Shown in pieces: positions 1 through 8,473 of a DNA stretch of 56,207 nucleotides (positions are counted from its first letter, which is position 1; each line of letters opens with the position of its first letter). Source of the stretch: Phycisphaerae bacterium (lineage in GTDB: Bacteria > Planctomycetota > Phycisphaerae > Sedimentisphaerales > Anaerobacaceae); the NCBI GenBank assembly GCA_016782865.1, contig JADHXR010000027.1, positions 1-56,207 of the forward strand. The letters are read 5' to 3'. The notes beneath the pieces are model-generated. The model worked only from the letters and a program-made list of their open reading frames with translations, had not been told where the DNA came from and made no database searches. A program made the position numbers and the translations under genes.

Positions 1-1419
1 AATCATACTATCTCTAGGCAACAAGACTACCGCGATGAAAATCCCTGTGATTGAAGGGCCCATGGCATAATAGTACGATCTCTCCTTCAGACGTGCACCC
101 AGGTAAGGTACGACGGCCGTCGCCATCAACGCGGCAACTATGGCCATCTCCAATTGGTCATTCAGCAGCAGGAAGAACCAGGCAAAGAAAACCGGAAAAA
201 TTGCTGCCACCGCTATTCGCCTGCGCGTGATCGGATCTCCTGCCTTCGCGAAAAACACGCACAAAAGCCCCAGGCAGGCCAAGATCACCTGCGGGACAGC
301 CAGAGCCCATATTGAGCCCGAGATGCCGGGAAGTTGCCTGCCAAGGCCAAGCATCCCCGCCGAGGCAAACATGACGGCGGCAAGCACATAGCTACCACCC
401 TTATCAGCTTGGCCGCGCCGTTGCCAGGCGATCAAAGAAAATGTGAGCCCACAGAAAACACCAGCCAGAGCGACATATAGATTGCCCGGTTGAATGAATA
501 CCATCGGCACGACCGGCACTGTCAGCCCCACGGCACCAAAGAAGAAACACTTTGCCATGACACGTTCAGCCACGGCCGCTCCTACAACGTCCTCAACTGC
601 CCCGGCGAGGCGCTCGTAGGCTATCCACAACAGCAGTGACGCCAGCGCCAGGTCCAAGATCAGGAAAGGCCACTGCCAGAGGGAAAATATAAGCGATACC
701 AGTAAAATCGGCGCCGAACTGAAATAGAAATGCCGAGACCAGTTATATTCCTTCTTGCGATGAAAACCCGTTCCCACCAGCAGGGTCACTGCCGCTGCTG
801 CAATGGCCGGTATCCAGCAAAAGTCAAGAGACCACAGCCCCTCCGCTAACATCATGCCGCCGAGGGTCAGGAACAGAGAAAATAGATACGTATACAGGGG
901 CCTTTGACCGGTCATTCGATGCGCCAGGTAAACGCCTGCGTAGCCCAGAAAGGTTAGCGCAGCTACGTGTCGTATCAGCCCTCCCTGGATAAGATCACCC
1001 ACCTGTGCCAGGGCCCAGACGGAAAACACAAGCACGGTTATGTTCATCACCCGGAATATGGTCAGTGGAAATGACCTCAGTGGCTCGGACAACCTGTTTA
1101 AGCGATGGCCGACAATCAACAGAAAGAACACCAACGCCACTGAAAGGAGGGGAAACGATGTGATAGGCGCTCCCAGGCCATAGCATATCAGGAAGAACGA
1201 GACCGCCTTGAAGAGCAACGCGCCGTAAAGGAAACCCGCACGTCGAGTGATCACGGAGGCAAAGAGATAACCCAAGGAGAAAATGAATACAAGGGCGGCT
1301 GTCAGAAACGGATGGGTAGAATTGAACTCCGTGGATGCCACGATCAGCACAAAGGCAATAAACACGCCTAATCGGTGAAGAGGCTCAGCAGGAAAAACTG
1401 ATAGTCGTCGCCGTCTCAC
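1..1419 (-). CDS. Polytopic membrane protein, C-terminus beyond the window edge
   Basis: I translated the minus strand by hand. One frame stays open from a TGA near 1607 to base 1, giving about 473 residues with no stop, so the gene is cut by the left edge. The best start is GTG at 1419, with an AAGG-containing stretch about 7 bases upstream; no suitable ATG lies near it. The product begins with a basic segment (VRRRRLSV) and then has a long series of hydrophobic stretches separated by short charged loops, consistent with an integral inner-membrane protein of about twelve segments. I do not recognise the family. It lies downstream of a sigma-54 promoter cassette. A degraded copy of its first roughly 30 codons is at 5918-6015. 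Function unknown. Confidence 0.7.
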   Translation of the reverse strand, partial: MRRRRLSVFPAEPLHRLGVFIAFVLIVASTEFNSTHPFLTAALVFIFSLGYLFASVITRRAGFLYGALLFKAVSFFLICYGLGAPITSFPLLSVALVFFLLIVGHRLNRLSEPLRSFPLTIFRVMNITVLVFSVWALAQVGDLIQGGLIRHVAALTFLGYAGVYLAHRMTGQRPLYTYLFSLFLTLGGMMLAEGLWSLDFCWIPAIAAAAVTLLVGTGFHRKKEYNWSRHFYFSSAPILLVSLIFSLWQWPFLILDLALASLLLWIAYERLAGAVEDVVGAAVAERVMAKCFFFGAVGLTVPVVPMVFIQPGNLYVALAGVFCGLTFSLIAWQRRGQADKGGSYVLAAVMFASAGMLGLGRQLPGISGSIWALAVPQVILACLGLLCVFFAKAGDPITRRRIAVAAIFPVFFAWFFLLLNDQLEMAIVAALMATAVVPYLGARLKERSYYYAMGPSITGIFIAVVLLPRDSMI

Positions 1420-1505
1420 TTGAACCTTGCCTTTCTGTAATGAGCTATGGGCCTTAGGCCTTGAACAACATTTATAATGACGATAAGGTACTTGAACTTC
1501 AGCAT

Positions 1506-1521
1506 TGCAAAAGATATGCCA
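1506..1521 (-). promoter_or_regulatory. Sigma-54 promoter, copy A
   Basis: Minus strand reads TGGCATATCTTTTGCA. The -24 GG and -12 GC are separated by 10 bases and the match to TGGCAYR-N4-TTGCW is complete. Predicted transcription start is near 1495, leaving a leader of about 75 bases before GTG at 1419. Confidence 0.8.
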
Positions 1522-1645
1522 CCATAAAAAGAATTCTATATCTGGCAGGCATAACACGCTGTCAGGTGTCATTTTTTGCCGAAAAATACCTACTGTGTCC
1601 CCCGCTCATGCCTGGTCTTCCTGGATAAAGACGTAGAATTGACTT

Positions 1646-1676
1646 GCGGAAAACCGTTAATTTGTCGGGAACCCGC
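1646..1676 (-). promoter_or_regulatory. Paired upstream activator dyads, copy A
   Basis: Two adjacent GC-rich dyads on the plus strand: GCGGAAAACCGT (1646-1657) and CGGGAACCCG (1666-1675). They lie about 125-155 bases above the sigma-54 promoter, the usual place for binding sites of NtrC-type activators. Assignment to the regulator at 6278-7606 is inferred from proximity. Confidence 0.6.
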
Positions 1677-1694
1677 TATTATGATGAAGGCACT

Positions 1695-3002
1695 CTAAAC
1701 GTTACAAGCTTGCCGGGGTCTGCTCAATGGAACAAATTCCCGGAAAAGGAGGGTAGAATCGTCTGATGGCGCATACGTGTCCCGATAATCACCCACCACA
1801 GAAAACAGGGTTCCCATTAGAATCACCCAATAATATCGTCCCTTGCGTGTTAACACAAGCTTGCCGTTGCGTATAACAAGTGCTCCCGTCAATAACAGAA
1901 ACAGCAGCTCACCGCCAAGAAACAGCCAGAAATGATTACCCACCTTGTTTCTCATATCAGACAGACTTGCCGAGCCGGTCATCAATGTGAGCATGAACAT
2001 ATAACGCATGCGCTCACGTTTAGAGAAATATCGACATGCCGTAATTGGGGATTGATCGGACTGGCCTCTCTGAATATAGTCTTGAACGGAAAAGGTATTA
2101 TAGTACATGGCCCCCTTGATATAACCCCATGATCCAGGGCCCACTCCAATGTACTCATTGTGACTCACAATGTATTCATCAATCAATCCTGCCTGCTTGG
2201 AGAAACACCACACCGATTCGCACCGGTACTGGCCAGCCAGTTGATCCACGATGAAATCGTACGCCTTTCTCTCATGCCGGTTATGCCCTTTTCCGCATTC
2301 TTCCTCTATCTCCTTCTGTTTAAAATTGGAGATCATCAGAGGATAATAGGTAACCTGATCAACATCTAACGCTTTGAGTGCCTTGATATCCTCGGCTAAC
2401 ATCTCCATGGTCTGGTTCGGGAAATTAAAGATCATATCGACATTCAGCGTATCAAACATCCCCTTGATCGAGGCCAATCGTTGCTTGATGTCCTCACTCG
2501 AGCCACATTGTTTTGATCGATGAACACTGGTCAGAATATCACTGCTAAAAGACTGAATACCCACAGAAAGACGATTGACACCAGCGTCCTTAAGTTTTTG
2601 CAGGATATCCGGAACCAGATGGTCGGGATTGGCTTCCGTGGAAATCTGACGAATCGGCCAAAGTGACTTGGCCAGTGATAGGATCTCCACTAGTTTTTCA
2701 GGCCATATAGTGGGCGTGCCCCCGCCCACATAGACCGAGTCAAACTGATACCCAAGCGAAAAGTAGGTTCTTATTTCCTTTTTCAAAACCTCAAAATACC
2801 GCCCCGCCAGCGCAGGCTCAAATGTTGTGCGTACAAAAGAACAATACGGACAGAGGTGATCACAAAAGGGAATGTGAATGTAAAGAAGGTACTTCTTTGA
2901 TTTATCGGGTAACAGCGGCGCACACGATAGCCCCGGCTTAAAGGCCAGGTAGTGCTGTGTTGTCCGTGTTGCACAGTATCGCAGCAAATGTTCAATTAAC
3001 AT
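1695..3002 (-). CDS. HemW/HutW-like radical SAM protein (coproporphyrinogen III oxidase family)
   Basis: 435 residues. The radical SAM cluster motif is CDHLCPYC with cysteines at 47, 51 and 54, in the CX3CX2C form. It is followed by VYVGGGTPT, the glycine-rich SAM-binding motif of the HemN/HemW group, and later by NVDMIFNFPNQT and GVGPGSWGY, also typical of this group. The C-terminal quarter contains a hydrophobic stretch (WLFLGGELLFLLLTGALVI). Relatives include the heme chaperone HemW and the anaerobic heme-degrading enzymes ChuW/HutW; true coproporphyrinogen dehydrogenase activity is not assured. Start ATG at 3002 has no clear ribosome-binding site. A heme-related role suits the decaheme cytochrome just upstream, which carries the same promoter cassette, but this is inference. 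Confidence 0.85.
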   Translation of the reverse strand: MLIEHLLRYCATRTTQHYLAFKPGLSCAPLLPDKSKKYLLYIHIPFCDHLCPYCSFVRTTFEPALAGRYFEVLKKEIRTYFSLGYQFDSVYVGGGTPTIWPEKLVEILSLAKSLWPIRQISTEANPDHLVPDILQKLKDAGVNRLSVGIQSFSSDILTSVHRSKQCGSSEDIKQRLASIKGMFDTLNVDMIFNFPNQTMEMLAEDIKALKALDVDQVTYYPLMISNFKQKEIEEECGKGHNRHERKAYDFIVDQLAGQYRCESVWCFSKQAGLIDEYIVSHNEYIGVGPGSWGYIKGAMYYNTFSVQDYIQRGQSDQSPITACRYFSKRERMRYMFMLTLMTGSASLSDMRNKVGNHFWLFLGGELLFLLLTGALVIRNGKLVLTRKGRYYWVILMGTLFSVVGDYRDTYAPSDDSTLLFREFVPLSRPRQACNV

Positions 3003-3172
3003 TTAGGTATACTTCTATGGTTCGTAGGGATAGTGCTGTGTCAATTTCAAATCTTAGGGTTCCTGCTTGCATTCAGCGGCCACTCGAGCCCTTAGATAGA
3101 CAATGCCGCGGATCTTCGTACAGACCAAGGCACGTAGAATATTCCAGCCGGTTTTCTTCAAATATACAGCAG

Positions 3173-3188
3173 TGCAAAAAACATACCA
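3173..3188 (-). promoter_or_regulatory. Sigma-54 promoter, copy B
   Basis: Minus strand reads TGGTATGTTTTTTGCA, with GG and GC 10 bases apart and one departure (T for C) from the -24 consensus. It gives a leader of about 160 bases before the radical SAM gene. Confidence 0.7.
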
Positions 3189-3303
3189 CCATAAAAAGAA
3201 CTATATGCCTGGCAGGCATAACACGATGTAAGGTGTTATTTTTAATAGAAGTACATCGTGTCACTCAAACCCTGTCTTCCTGCAAAAAGTGCAGAATTGA
3301 CTT

Positions 3304-3334
3304 GCGGAAAACCGCTAAAGTGTCGGGAACCCGC
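3304..3334 (-). promoter_or_regulatory. Paired upstream activator dyads, copy B
   Basis: Perfect dyads GCGGAAAACCGC (3304-3315) and CGGGAACCCG (3324-3333), about 115-145 bases above the copy B sigma-54 promoter. The spacing between the two matches copy A. Candidate binding sites for the nearby NtrC-type regulator. Confidence 0.6.
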
Positions 3335-3381
3335 TACTATGATGAATACCCATGCTACTTGGTATGGTGCGTTGGCCGTGT

Positions 3382-3414
3382 AAAAAAAACAGGGCTGCCG
3401 AATGGCAGCCCTGT
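3382..3414 (-). terminator. Rho-independent terminator of the decaheme cytochrome gene
   Basis: An 11-bp perfect stem (ACAGGGCTGCC with GGCAGCCCTGT) and a four-base loop, followed on the minus strand by a run of eight T. It lies about 85 bases after the cytochrome stop codon. Confidence 0.9.
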
Positions 3415-3496
3415 TCATATTACTTGCGTTCTACAATACGCAGCTTATTTCAGCGCTTCGACTGAGGTGGGCCCAAGCCCACCTGACATTCCTCAC

Positions 3497-5776
3497 TTAC
3501 TTGAAGAGTGCCATGATATAGTCGATTACTTCACCGAGAACGGAGGTGTAGTCGTCCCCACCCTCGATAAGATAACCACCCGTTTTAGTATGCTGGTTAA
3601 AGGATATAAGCTCACTAGCTTTATCCTCGTTGATCAGCTTAGCTCTGTGACATGCACCACAGGCCCTTGAGGCAGGACCAGTGACATAAGCCGGCACGTC
3701 ACCGATGTTTCTGTCCCAGCCTTCAAGGGAATCAGAAGCCGACAACAGACCGGGTAGCGACTTTGACTGATCCGGTACGTTATACGTGCCTGGATTGTGG
3801 CAGGACTCACAGTTTGTAATTCCATGCGTGGGATACGGGAACCCGATGTGATGATCATAGTGCAAGGCTTCCACCGGATCGGCGAAATTAACATCGCCAA
3901 TGTCAAATGCCTGGCCCGAGTGGATCGCATGGATATAGGAGTCAATCGACCTCGACTGCATTTCCAGATGAGAGCCGCCACTCTTTGTAATGTGACACAT
4001 CCTGCAGGTAACGATACTTCCGCCTCTATCCGGCGAGTGGTAGTTTGTCGCAAGCGCTTCATGGCAGTTGTGACATCCTTCAAGGTCCACGATGGGGCTG
4101 TAGTAGTCATCGTCGAAGTCATTGGTACCGAGGTCAAAGGTTCTGGAGGGGGCATCCAGTGCAACTACCCCGTCAACATCTGCCAGTTCCGGCATGACAG
4201 CAATTTCCACTCTCTTAACAGTACCATCAGCGATCAGGCCAGCCCAGGTTGACAAGTCTGCCGTAACTACCCAACTGCCACTGCCGCCGGTTCCGCCGCC
4301 GCCGCCGGTTCCGCCACCGCCGCCGGTTCCGCCGCCGCTGCCTGGTGTCGACACTGTCGTATAACGCGGGTGTTCAGCACCTACTTCATATTCCAGAGCT
4401 CTCTCATCGTTCCTGTCAATAACGCCATCGGCATTATCGTCACTTAGTCTTTCGTGCGGGCCAATGATAAAGTCCTTCGTGTCCCAACCATACATTCCGA
4501 CCATCACGGTGGGAACAATATCCCTTGCAGCAAACCCTGCAAGACTTGGATTCACAACCGCGCTGAATTGGATTGTCAGTTTGTTGTCGGCTACAGATGC
4601 AGCATCAATACTGACAACAATGGCGTCAGAATACTTCAGATCAGCATCGGCATAGATCATCGTGTCATAACCGGGGTGAATATCACTGAATACTGCGGCT
4701 ATACCCCCGCTTGAATGACAGGTACTGCACTTACCTGCGAGGCCATGAGGCACTATGGTTGCGAGTGCGAGCTCGGCAGTCCCGTGTTCTTCGGAGCCAG
4801 TAACGGGGTGACAGCTCTTACAGGTTTCCATTGTAAACTTATCATCTGCCAATATGAGATCAAGTTTTCCTTCGTGGCACGTTACGCAGTTTGACATGGA
4901 CTGAGGATAGGGGAATTCCATTGCATGCGACATATGCACGTCATTCATTAGCGACGTTTTATACGCTAACTGGGCTAGCTGCTCAGGCGTAAAAATAGAT
5001 AAGTCTTCGTCTTTTAGCCACTCAACAGCCAGGGCAGGATCATCGACCAAAAGCTGCCATTCGAAATGGCCGCCTTCACCGTTATCCAGGTGGCAGGCCT
5101 TACAGGTGTAGAAGTCATTTGCGGGATCGTGATCGACCTCGCCGTAGATGTAACCGTGCTTGAGGTAGGGTACCGAATGGCATCTTTCGCAGCCGGCGTT
5201 ATTGGCAGCAGAAAGATAGTCAACGCCGGCTCCCGTTTCAAGTAAAGCCGCAAACGGGTACTTGTTTTGGTAGACACGAGCAGGTAGTCTACCGACCGTC
5301 TCATCCCTGCCATACACTACGATGAGGCCATCCACATTGCCTAAATTGCTCGCGTACGCGGCGTCTGAACTCGTCATGGTACTCGTGGATACACCAGCTT
5401 CATAGGTTAAGGTCCCTTTTAGAGTCTGCCTTCCAGCGGACTCGAAACTTGTACCTGTGTACGGTACGAAGTAGATACCCACTGATTCTACGTCTCTGGC
5501 ATCAAAAGGTGCGCCGTCCTTGGTCATCTTAAAAGTGACGATGTGTGTATCCGGAGCAGAAAACGAGTAAGCCAAATCGGTAACTTGAATCACACCGTCC
5601 TGATACAATTCATCATAGGACGCCTGATGAGCGGCGCCGGCATCTTCATGACAAACTACACAAGACTCAGGTTGGACATCGGCACATTGAACTTGAGCGA
5701 ACACACTCGAAGTACCCACCAACAGGACGACAAGGGCGAACATTAGAGCCATTAATCTTGTTCTTGTCTGCATCAT
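3497..5776 (-). CDS. Decaheme c-type cytochrome, OmcA/MtrC type
   Basis: 759 residues from ATG at 5776, chosen because AAAGGAG lies 4-5 bases upstream; a longer reading to 5818 lacks this and would precede the signal peptide. The N-terminus (MQTRTRLMALMF..., ending VFAQ) is a clear signal peptide. I count ten CXXCH heme sites: CVVCH, CERCH, CKACH, CVTCH, CKSCH, CSTCH, CHNCH, CRMCH, CESCH, CGACH, in a six-plus-four arrangement typical of OmcA/MtrC decaheme proteins, which pass electrons to extracellular acceptors. Between the two heme groups is a glycine-rich linker of about 25 residues, encoded by a GCC/GGT-type microsatellite (4283-4343), which could be length-variable. No lipobox or outer-membrane porin partner is visible here. 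It has its own terminator and a sigma-54 cassette upstream with an unusually long leader of about 310 bases. Confidence 0.9.
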   Translation of the reverse strand: MMQTRTRLMALMFALVVLLVGTSSVFAQVQCADVQPESCVVCHEDAGAAHQASYDELYQDGVIQVTDLAYSFSAPDTHIVTFKMTKDGAPFDARDVESVGIYFVPYTGTSFESAGRQTLKGTLTYEAGVSTSTMTSSDAAYASNLGNVDGLIVVYGRDETVGRLPARVYQNKYPFAALLETGAGVDYLSAANNAGCERCHSVPYLKHGYIYGEVDHDPANDFYTCKACHLDNGEGGHFEWQLLVDDPALAVEWLKDEDLSIFTPEQLAQLAYKTSLMNDVHMSHAMEFPYPQSMSNCVTCHEGKLDLILADDKFTMETCKSCHPVTGSEEHGTAELALATIVPHGLAGKCSTCHSSGGIAAVFSDIHPGYDTMIYADADLKYSDAIVVSIDAASVADNKLTIQFSAVVNPSLAGFAARDIVPTVMVGMYGWDTKDFIIGPHERLSDDNADGVIDRNDERALEYEVGAEHPRYTTVSTPGSGGGTGGGGGTGGGGGTGGSGSWVVTADLSTWAGLIADGTVKRVEIAVMPELADVDGVVALDAPSRTFDLGTNDFDDDYYSPIVDLEGCHNCHEALATNYHSPDRGGSIVTCRMCHITKSGGSHLEMQSRSIDSYIHAIHSGQAFDIGDVNFADPVEALHYDHHIGFPYPTHGITNCESCHNPGTYNVPDQSKSLPGLLSASDSLEGWDRNIGDVPAYVTGPASRACGACHRAKLINEDKASELISFNQHTKTGGYLIEGGDDYTSVLGEVIDYIMALFK

Positions 5777-5917
5777 ATTCTCCTTTACATTGACATTGTT
5801 TTTACTACAAATCTGCACACAAATCTCATTGTGTGTCGGCTGTTACATGAAAATGATCAACATGCTAAGCCGAAACTTGTCAGCATTATCTCGGGGGCGC
5901 CACCTCCTTCCAATCCA

Positions 5918-6015
5918 ATGTGGATGCCACGATCAGCACAAAGGCGATCAACAAGCCTAAATCAGCGACGAAGCTCAGCGCGAAAAGCCGGCTTCTCGTC
6001 ACCGTTTCCCTTGTA
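5918..6015 (-). pseudogene. Degraded copy of the 5' end of the membrane-protein gene at 1-1419
   Basis: The minus strand contains the stretch encoding FVLIVASTxxxx, near-identical in DNA to 1321-1345, preceded by a diverged copy of the start region. In-frame stops and the lack of a continuing reading frame show it is not functional. It now forms part of the long leader of the decaheme cytochrome gene. This suggests the cassette was copied together with the beginning of the gene it served. Confidence 0.65.
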
Positions 6016-6095
6016 CCTTACCTTTCTGTAATTATCAGGGCCTAATGGCCCTGAACGGAATTTATAACGACGATAAAGGACTTAAACGTCAGCGT

Positions 6096-6111
6096 TGCAA
6101 ATGATATGCCA
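6096..6111 (-). promoter_or_regulatory. Sigma-54 promoter, copy C (decaheme cytochrome)
   Basis: Minus strand reads TGGCATATCATTTGCA, a full match to the -24/-12 consensus with correct spacing. Predicted start of transcription is near 6085. Confidence 0.8.
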
Positions 6112-6222
6112 ACACAAGAAACTTTATACCAGGCGGGCATAAAACGATGTAAGGCGTTGTAGCTACTGAAAATACATCGTGGCACTCACCCTGTCTTCCT
6201 GCGAGAAGGGCGGAATAAACTT

Positions 6223-6253
6223 GCGGTAATCCGCCAATGTGTTGGGTTTCCGC
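6223..6253 (-). promoter_or_regulatory. Upstream activator dyads, copy C
   Basis: A perfect dyad GCGGTAATCCGC (6223-6234) and a decayed second one (TGGGTTTCCG, 6243-6252), about 112-140 bases above the copy C promoter. The central four bases of the first dyad differ from copies A and B while the GCGG/CCGC arms are kept, as expected for a protein-binding site. Confidence 0.6.
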
Positions 6254-6277
6254 TACTGCGATGAAGAGGTTCTAAGC

Positions 6278-7606
6278 CTAAAGGCCGTGCTTTTTCAGCT
6301 TGTCTCTGAAGGTGGATAGCCTCATGCCCAGGGCCCTGGCAGCAGCGCTTTTGTTACCATTGGCCTCTTCTAATGCCTGGTGCAGAAGCTCTTGTTCAGT
6401 TTGATTGACTGCGATGTCAAATCGACCGCTGGCTGAAAGGCCTTCATGAGTCGCCTCCATCTCAGGCGTCAGCAGATCCGGTGTAATACGGCCATTTCCA
6501 AGTAGAAAGGCCCTTTCAAGCGTGTGTGCCAGTTCACGTACGTTCCCCGGCCATGTATGACACAGGAGGCGTTGAACAGCCTCTTTATGAAGGCTGTAGG
6601 GTTGACCGTGTGCGATGCGCTTCAACAGATGATCCACCAGGGGGGGTAAATCAACAAGGCGAGTATGAAGAGGTGGAAGATTGATTCGCAAGACATTGAG
6701 TCGATAGTACAAATCACTTCGAAATGTACGATTCTGCACCTCAATCAGAAGCCGTTTCTTGGTGGCTGCAATGATCCTGACGTTTACGTGGATCGGCACA
6801 GCAGTACCCACCCGTTCAATGACCTTGTCTTCAATGACTCTCAACAGTTTAATCTGATGATCCAAAGGGATATCATCCACATCGTCCAGATAGATGGTTC
6901 CGCCCTCTGCCAAATCGAACTTACCGTCTCTTTGATAATCTGCCCCGGTAAAGGAACCTTTGGCGTGACCAAACAGGGCGCTCTCCATGAGATGATCGGG
7001 AAAGGTGGCGCAGTTGACTTTAACAAAGGCTGCCGAGCGTCTGCCTGAGAGATCATGAATGGTCTTGGCCACTAGATCCTTGCCAGTCCCGGTCTCGCCC
7101 GTTAGAAGAATGGTGGCATCATTTCTCGCGTAAAGCTGAACCAGCCGTCTGACCTCGCGCATGGCAGGGGAATTACCGATAATGGCCTGTTCAAGCCTGG
7201 ACAGATCAATGGATTCCTCCACTTTCAAGACTTCCGGTGGTCTCTGGCTTCTCTCTCTGATTCTCTCCAGCAGTGGGATCAGTTCTTCATTGCGAAATGG
7301 TTTGGTAATGAAACTATACGCACCAAGCTTCATGGCTTCAACAGCCAGAGGAATGCTACCGTAGGCAGTCATCATAATCACTTCGGTCTGGGCATTTCTA
7401 TCGCGTTTGATGTGTTTTAGGAGTTCCATACCATCGATGTCGGACATGCGAAGATCTGTGACCACCACGTCAAACGAGCCTCTGGCCAATAGATCGAGCG
7501 CCTCCTGGCCCTCTGCGGCAGAGACCGTTTCAAAACCAGCACTCGCCAAATCATCGGCCAGTGAAATGCGTTTGATCTGCTCATCATCAACAACCAATAC
7601 TCTCAT
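6278..7606 (-). CDS. NtrC-family sigma-54-dependent response regulator
   Basis: 442 residues, of usual length for the family. The receiver domain (1-115) has the acidic pocket VVDDE, phosphoacceptor Asp51 (VVVTDLRM), Thr80 and Lys102 (TKPF). The AAA+ domain has Walker A GETGTGKD (170-177), the sigma-54 contact loop as GSFTGA (217-222, a conservative change from GAFTGA) and Walker B TIYLDDVDD. The C-terminal Fis-type helix-turn-helix ends in SAAARALGMRLSTFRDKLKK. It overlaps the kinase gene by four bases (ATGA), so the two are translationally coupled. Its likely targets are the three sigma-54 cassettes at 1.5, 3.2 and 6.1 kb; this is inferred from the dyads, position and family. Confidence 0.93.
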   Translation of the reverse strand: MRVLVVDDEQIKRISLADDLASAGFETVSAAEGQEALDLLARGSFDVVVTDLRMSDIDGMELLKHIKRDRNAQTEVIMMTAYGSIPLAVEAMKLGAYSFITKPFRNEELIPLLERIRERSQRPPEVLKVEESIDLSRLEQAIIGNSPAMREVRRLVQLYARNDATILLTGETGTGKDLVAKTIHDLSGRRSAAFVKVNCATFPDHLMESALFGHAKGSFTGADYQRDGKFDLAEGGTIYLDDVDDIPLDHQIKLLRVIEDKVIERVGTAVPIHVNVRIIAATKKRLLIEVQNRTFRSDLYYRLNVLRINLPPLHTRLVDLPPLVDHLLKRIAHGQPYSLHKEAVQRLLCHTWPGNVRELAHTLERAFLLGNGRITPDLLTPEMEATHEGLSASGRFDIAVNQTEQELLHQALEEANGNKSAAARALGMRLSTFRDKLKKHGL

Positions 7607-8451
7607 CTATGCTCCTCTTCATCACGAAAATCATGCCCTGCGGCATTGAGAATGAGCCGAAATATGGTTCCCTGTTTCGGCACGCTGCTGACTTCAATTT
7701 GGCCATCCATCTCCGAGATTAACATTCGACACAGAGCCAATCCCAGACCAGTCCCTCCGGCATCCTTTCTGGTCGTGAAAAACGGTTCAAAGATTTTGTC
7801 TATGTGGCTCTCGGGAATACCACAGCCCGTATCCACCACCTCAATAGCCACTCGCTTGAACTGCCTAAAGGTATCCGCGTCCCGCACAAAGCTGCGTAAA
7901 CGCAACTCCCCGCCGTTGGGCATGGCCAACAGTGCATTGGCGCAGAGATTGAATATGACTTCCTGCAGTATATGTTGGTCTCCTCGTACCTGTGGCACTT
8001 TGCCCAATTCGGTGACTAACTGTATTTTCTGTGAAGTACTTTGGTCCAGGAGTTGAACCACGGCCTCAATGGCCTCATTTGCATCTGTATCTTGCAGCGT
8101 GAGCCCGTGAGGCCCGGCAAAGGCTTGGACACTCTTGGTGGTTCGTTCGATTCTCTCAAGTGCCTCGGCCATGAGTTGAACATACTGAGTCAGATGGGCA
8201 TCATCCTTCACACTGCGACCAATGGTCTGCAGACAGTTTTCAATGCCGTCAAGAGGATTGGAAATCTGATGTGCAATACCGGCGACCAACTGACTGATGC
8301 CAAGCATTTTTTCCTTTTGTCGGATAATCCCCTGGACCCGAGACAAATAATTGTGCACAGAGGAGGTGAAATAGACGGTGATCCACAGCGTGGTCGTCAG
8401 CGCAACGAAGAATCCTGCCAGATAGACCCAATGGGGTCCATTTCCGAGCAC
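7603..8451 (-). CDS. Sensor histidine kinase, N-terminus lost
   Basis: The C-terminal part is a clear HisKA plus HATPase kinase: H-box AGIAHQISNPLDG (glutamine instead of the common glutamate after the histidine), N-box NLCANAL, G1 VVDTGCGIP, F-box EPFFTT and G2 GGTGLGLAL. It is preceded by one membrane span (VYLAGFFVALTTTLWITVYF). Paired NtrB/ZraS-type kinases normally have an upstream sensor region with another span; here the frame runs antisense into the NHL gene at 8474 instead. GTG at 8451 is the only reasonable start, without a ribosome-binding site. The gene is probably truncated by a rearrangement near 8450-8475. It is coupled to the response regulator downstream and would be its partner if still active. 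Confidence 0.75.
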   Translation of the reverse strand: MLGNGPHWVYLAGFFVALTTTLWITVYFTSSVHNYLSRVQGIIRQKEKMLGISQLVAGIAHQISNPLDGIENCLQTIGRSVKDDAHLTQYVQLMAEALERIERTTKSVQAFAGPHGLTLQDTDANEAIEAVVQLLDQSTSQKIQLVTELGKVPQVRGDQHILQEVIFNLCANALLAMPNGGELRLRSFVRDADTFRQFKRVAIEVVDTGCGIPESHIDKIFEPFFTTRKDAGGTGLGLALCRMLISEMDGQIEVSSVPKQGTIFRLILNAAGHDFRDEEEHR

Positions 8452-8473
8452 AGTAGTGTGAACGCACAAATCT

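Larger units (their letters stand above)
1330..1694 (-). repeat. Intergenic cassette, copy A
   Basis: First of three related segments (others at 3163-3350 and 5918-6277), all in the same orientation. This copy covers the start of the membrane-protein gene, its leader, a sigma-54 promoter and distal dyads, and ends at the stop codon of the radical SAM gene. Copies A and C match over their full length by eye; copy B shares only the non-coding part. Conserved blocks are the promoter, a central inverted-repeat region and the distal GC-rich dyads. Confidence 0.8.
3163..3350 (-). repeat. Intergenic cassette, copy B
   Basis: Second copy of the regulatory cassette, without the duplicated coding start. 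It carries the best-preserved internal symmetry: a 10-bp perfect inverted repeat ACACGATGTA (3221-3230) / TACATCGTGT (3252-3261) and a short palindrome TGCCTGGCAGGCA (3206-3218). It precedes the radical SAM gene. Confidence 0.8.
5918..6277 (-). repeat. Intergenic cassette, copy C
   Basis: Third copy, alignable with copy A over essentially its full length. The inner inverted repeat is retained in shorter form (ACGATGTA near 6149 / TACATCGT near 6171). It ends at the stop codon of the response regulator gene and lies upstream of the decaheme cytochrome gene. Confidence 0.8.

Noticed and set aside
1417..1505. A 29-residue leader ORF (MLKFKYLIVIINVVQGLRPI...) before the membrane-protein gene
   Set aside because: Its ATG lies upstream of the predicted sigma-54 transcription start, and the copy at 6.1 kb has lost the ATG and frame.
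2957..3670. Long plus-strand open frame of 237 codons
   Set aside because: It spans the repeat cassette, the terminator and the antisense of the cytochrome end; no protein-like motifs.
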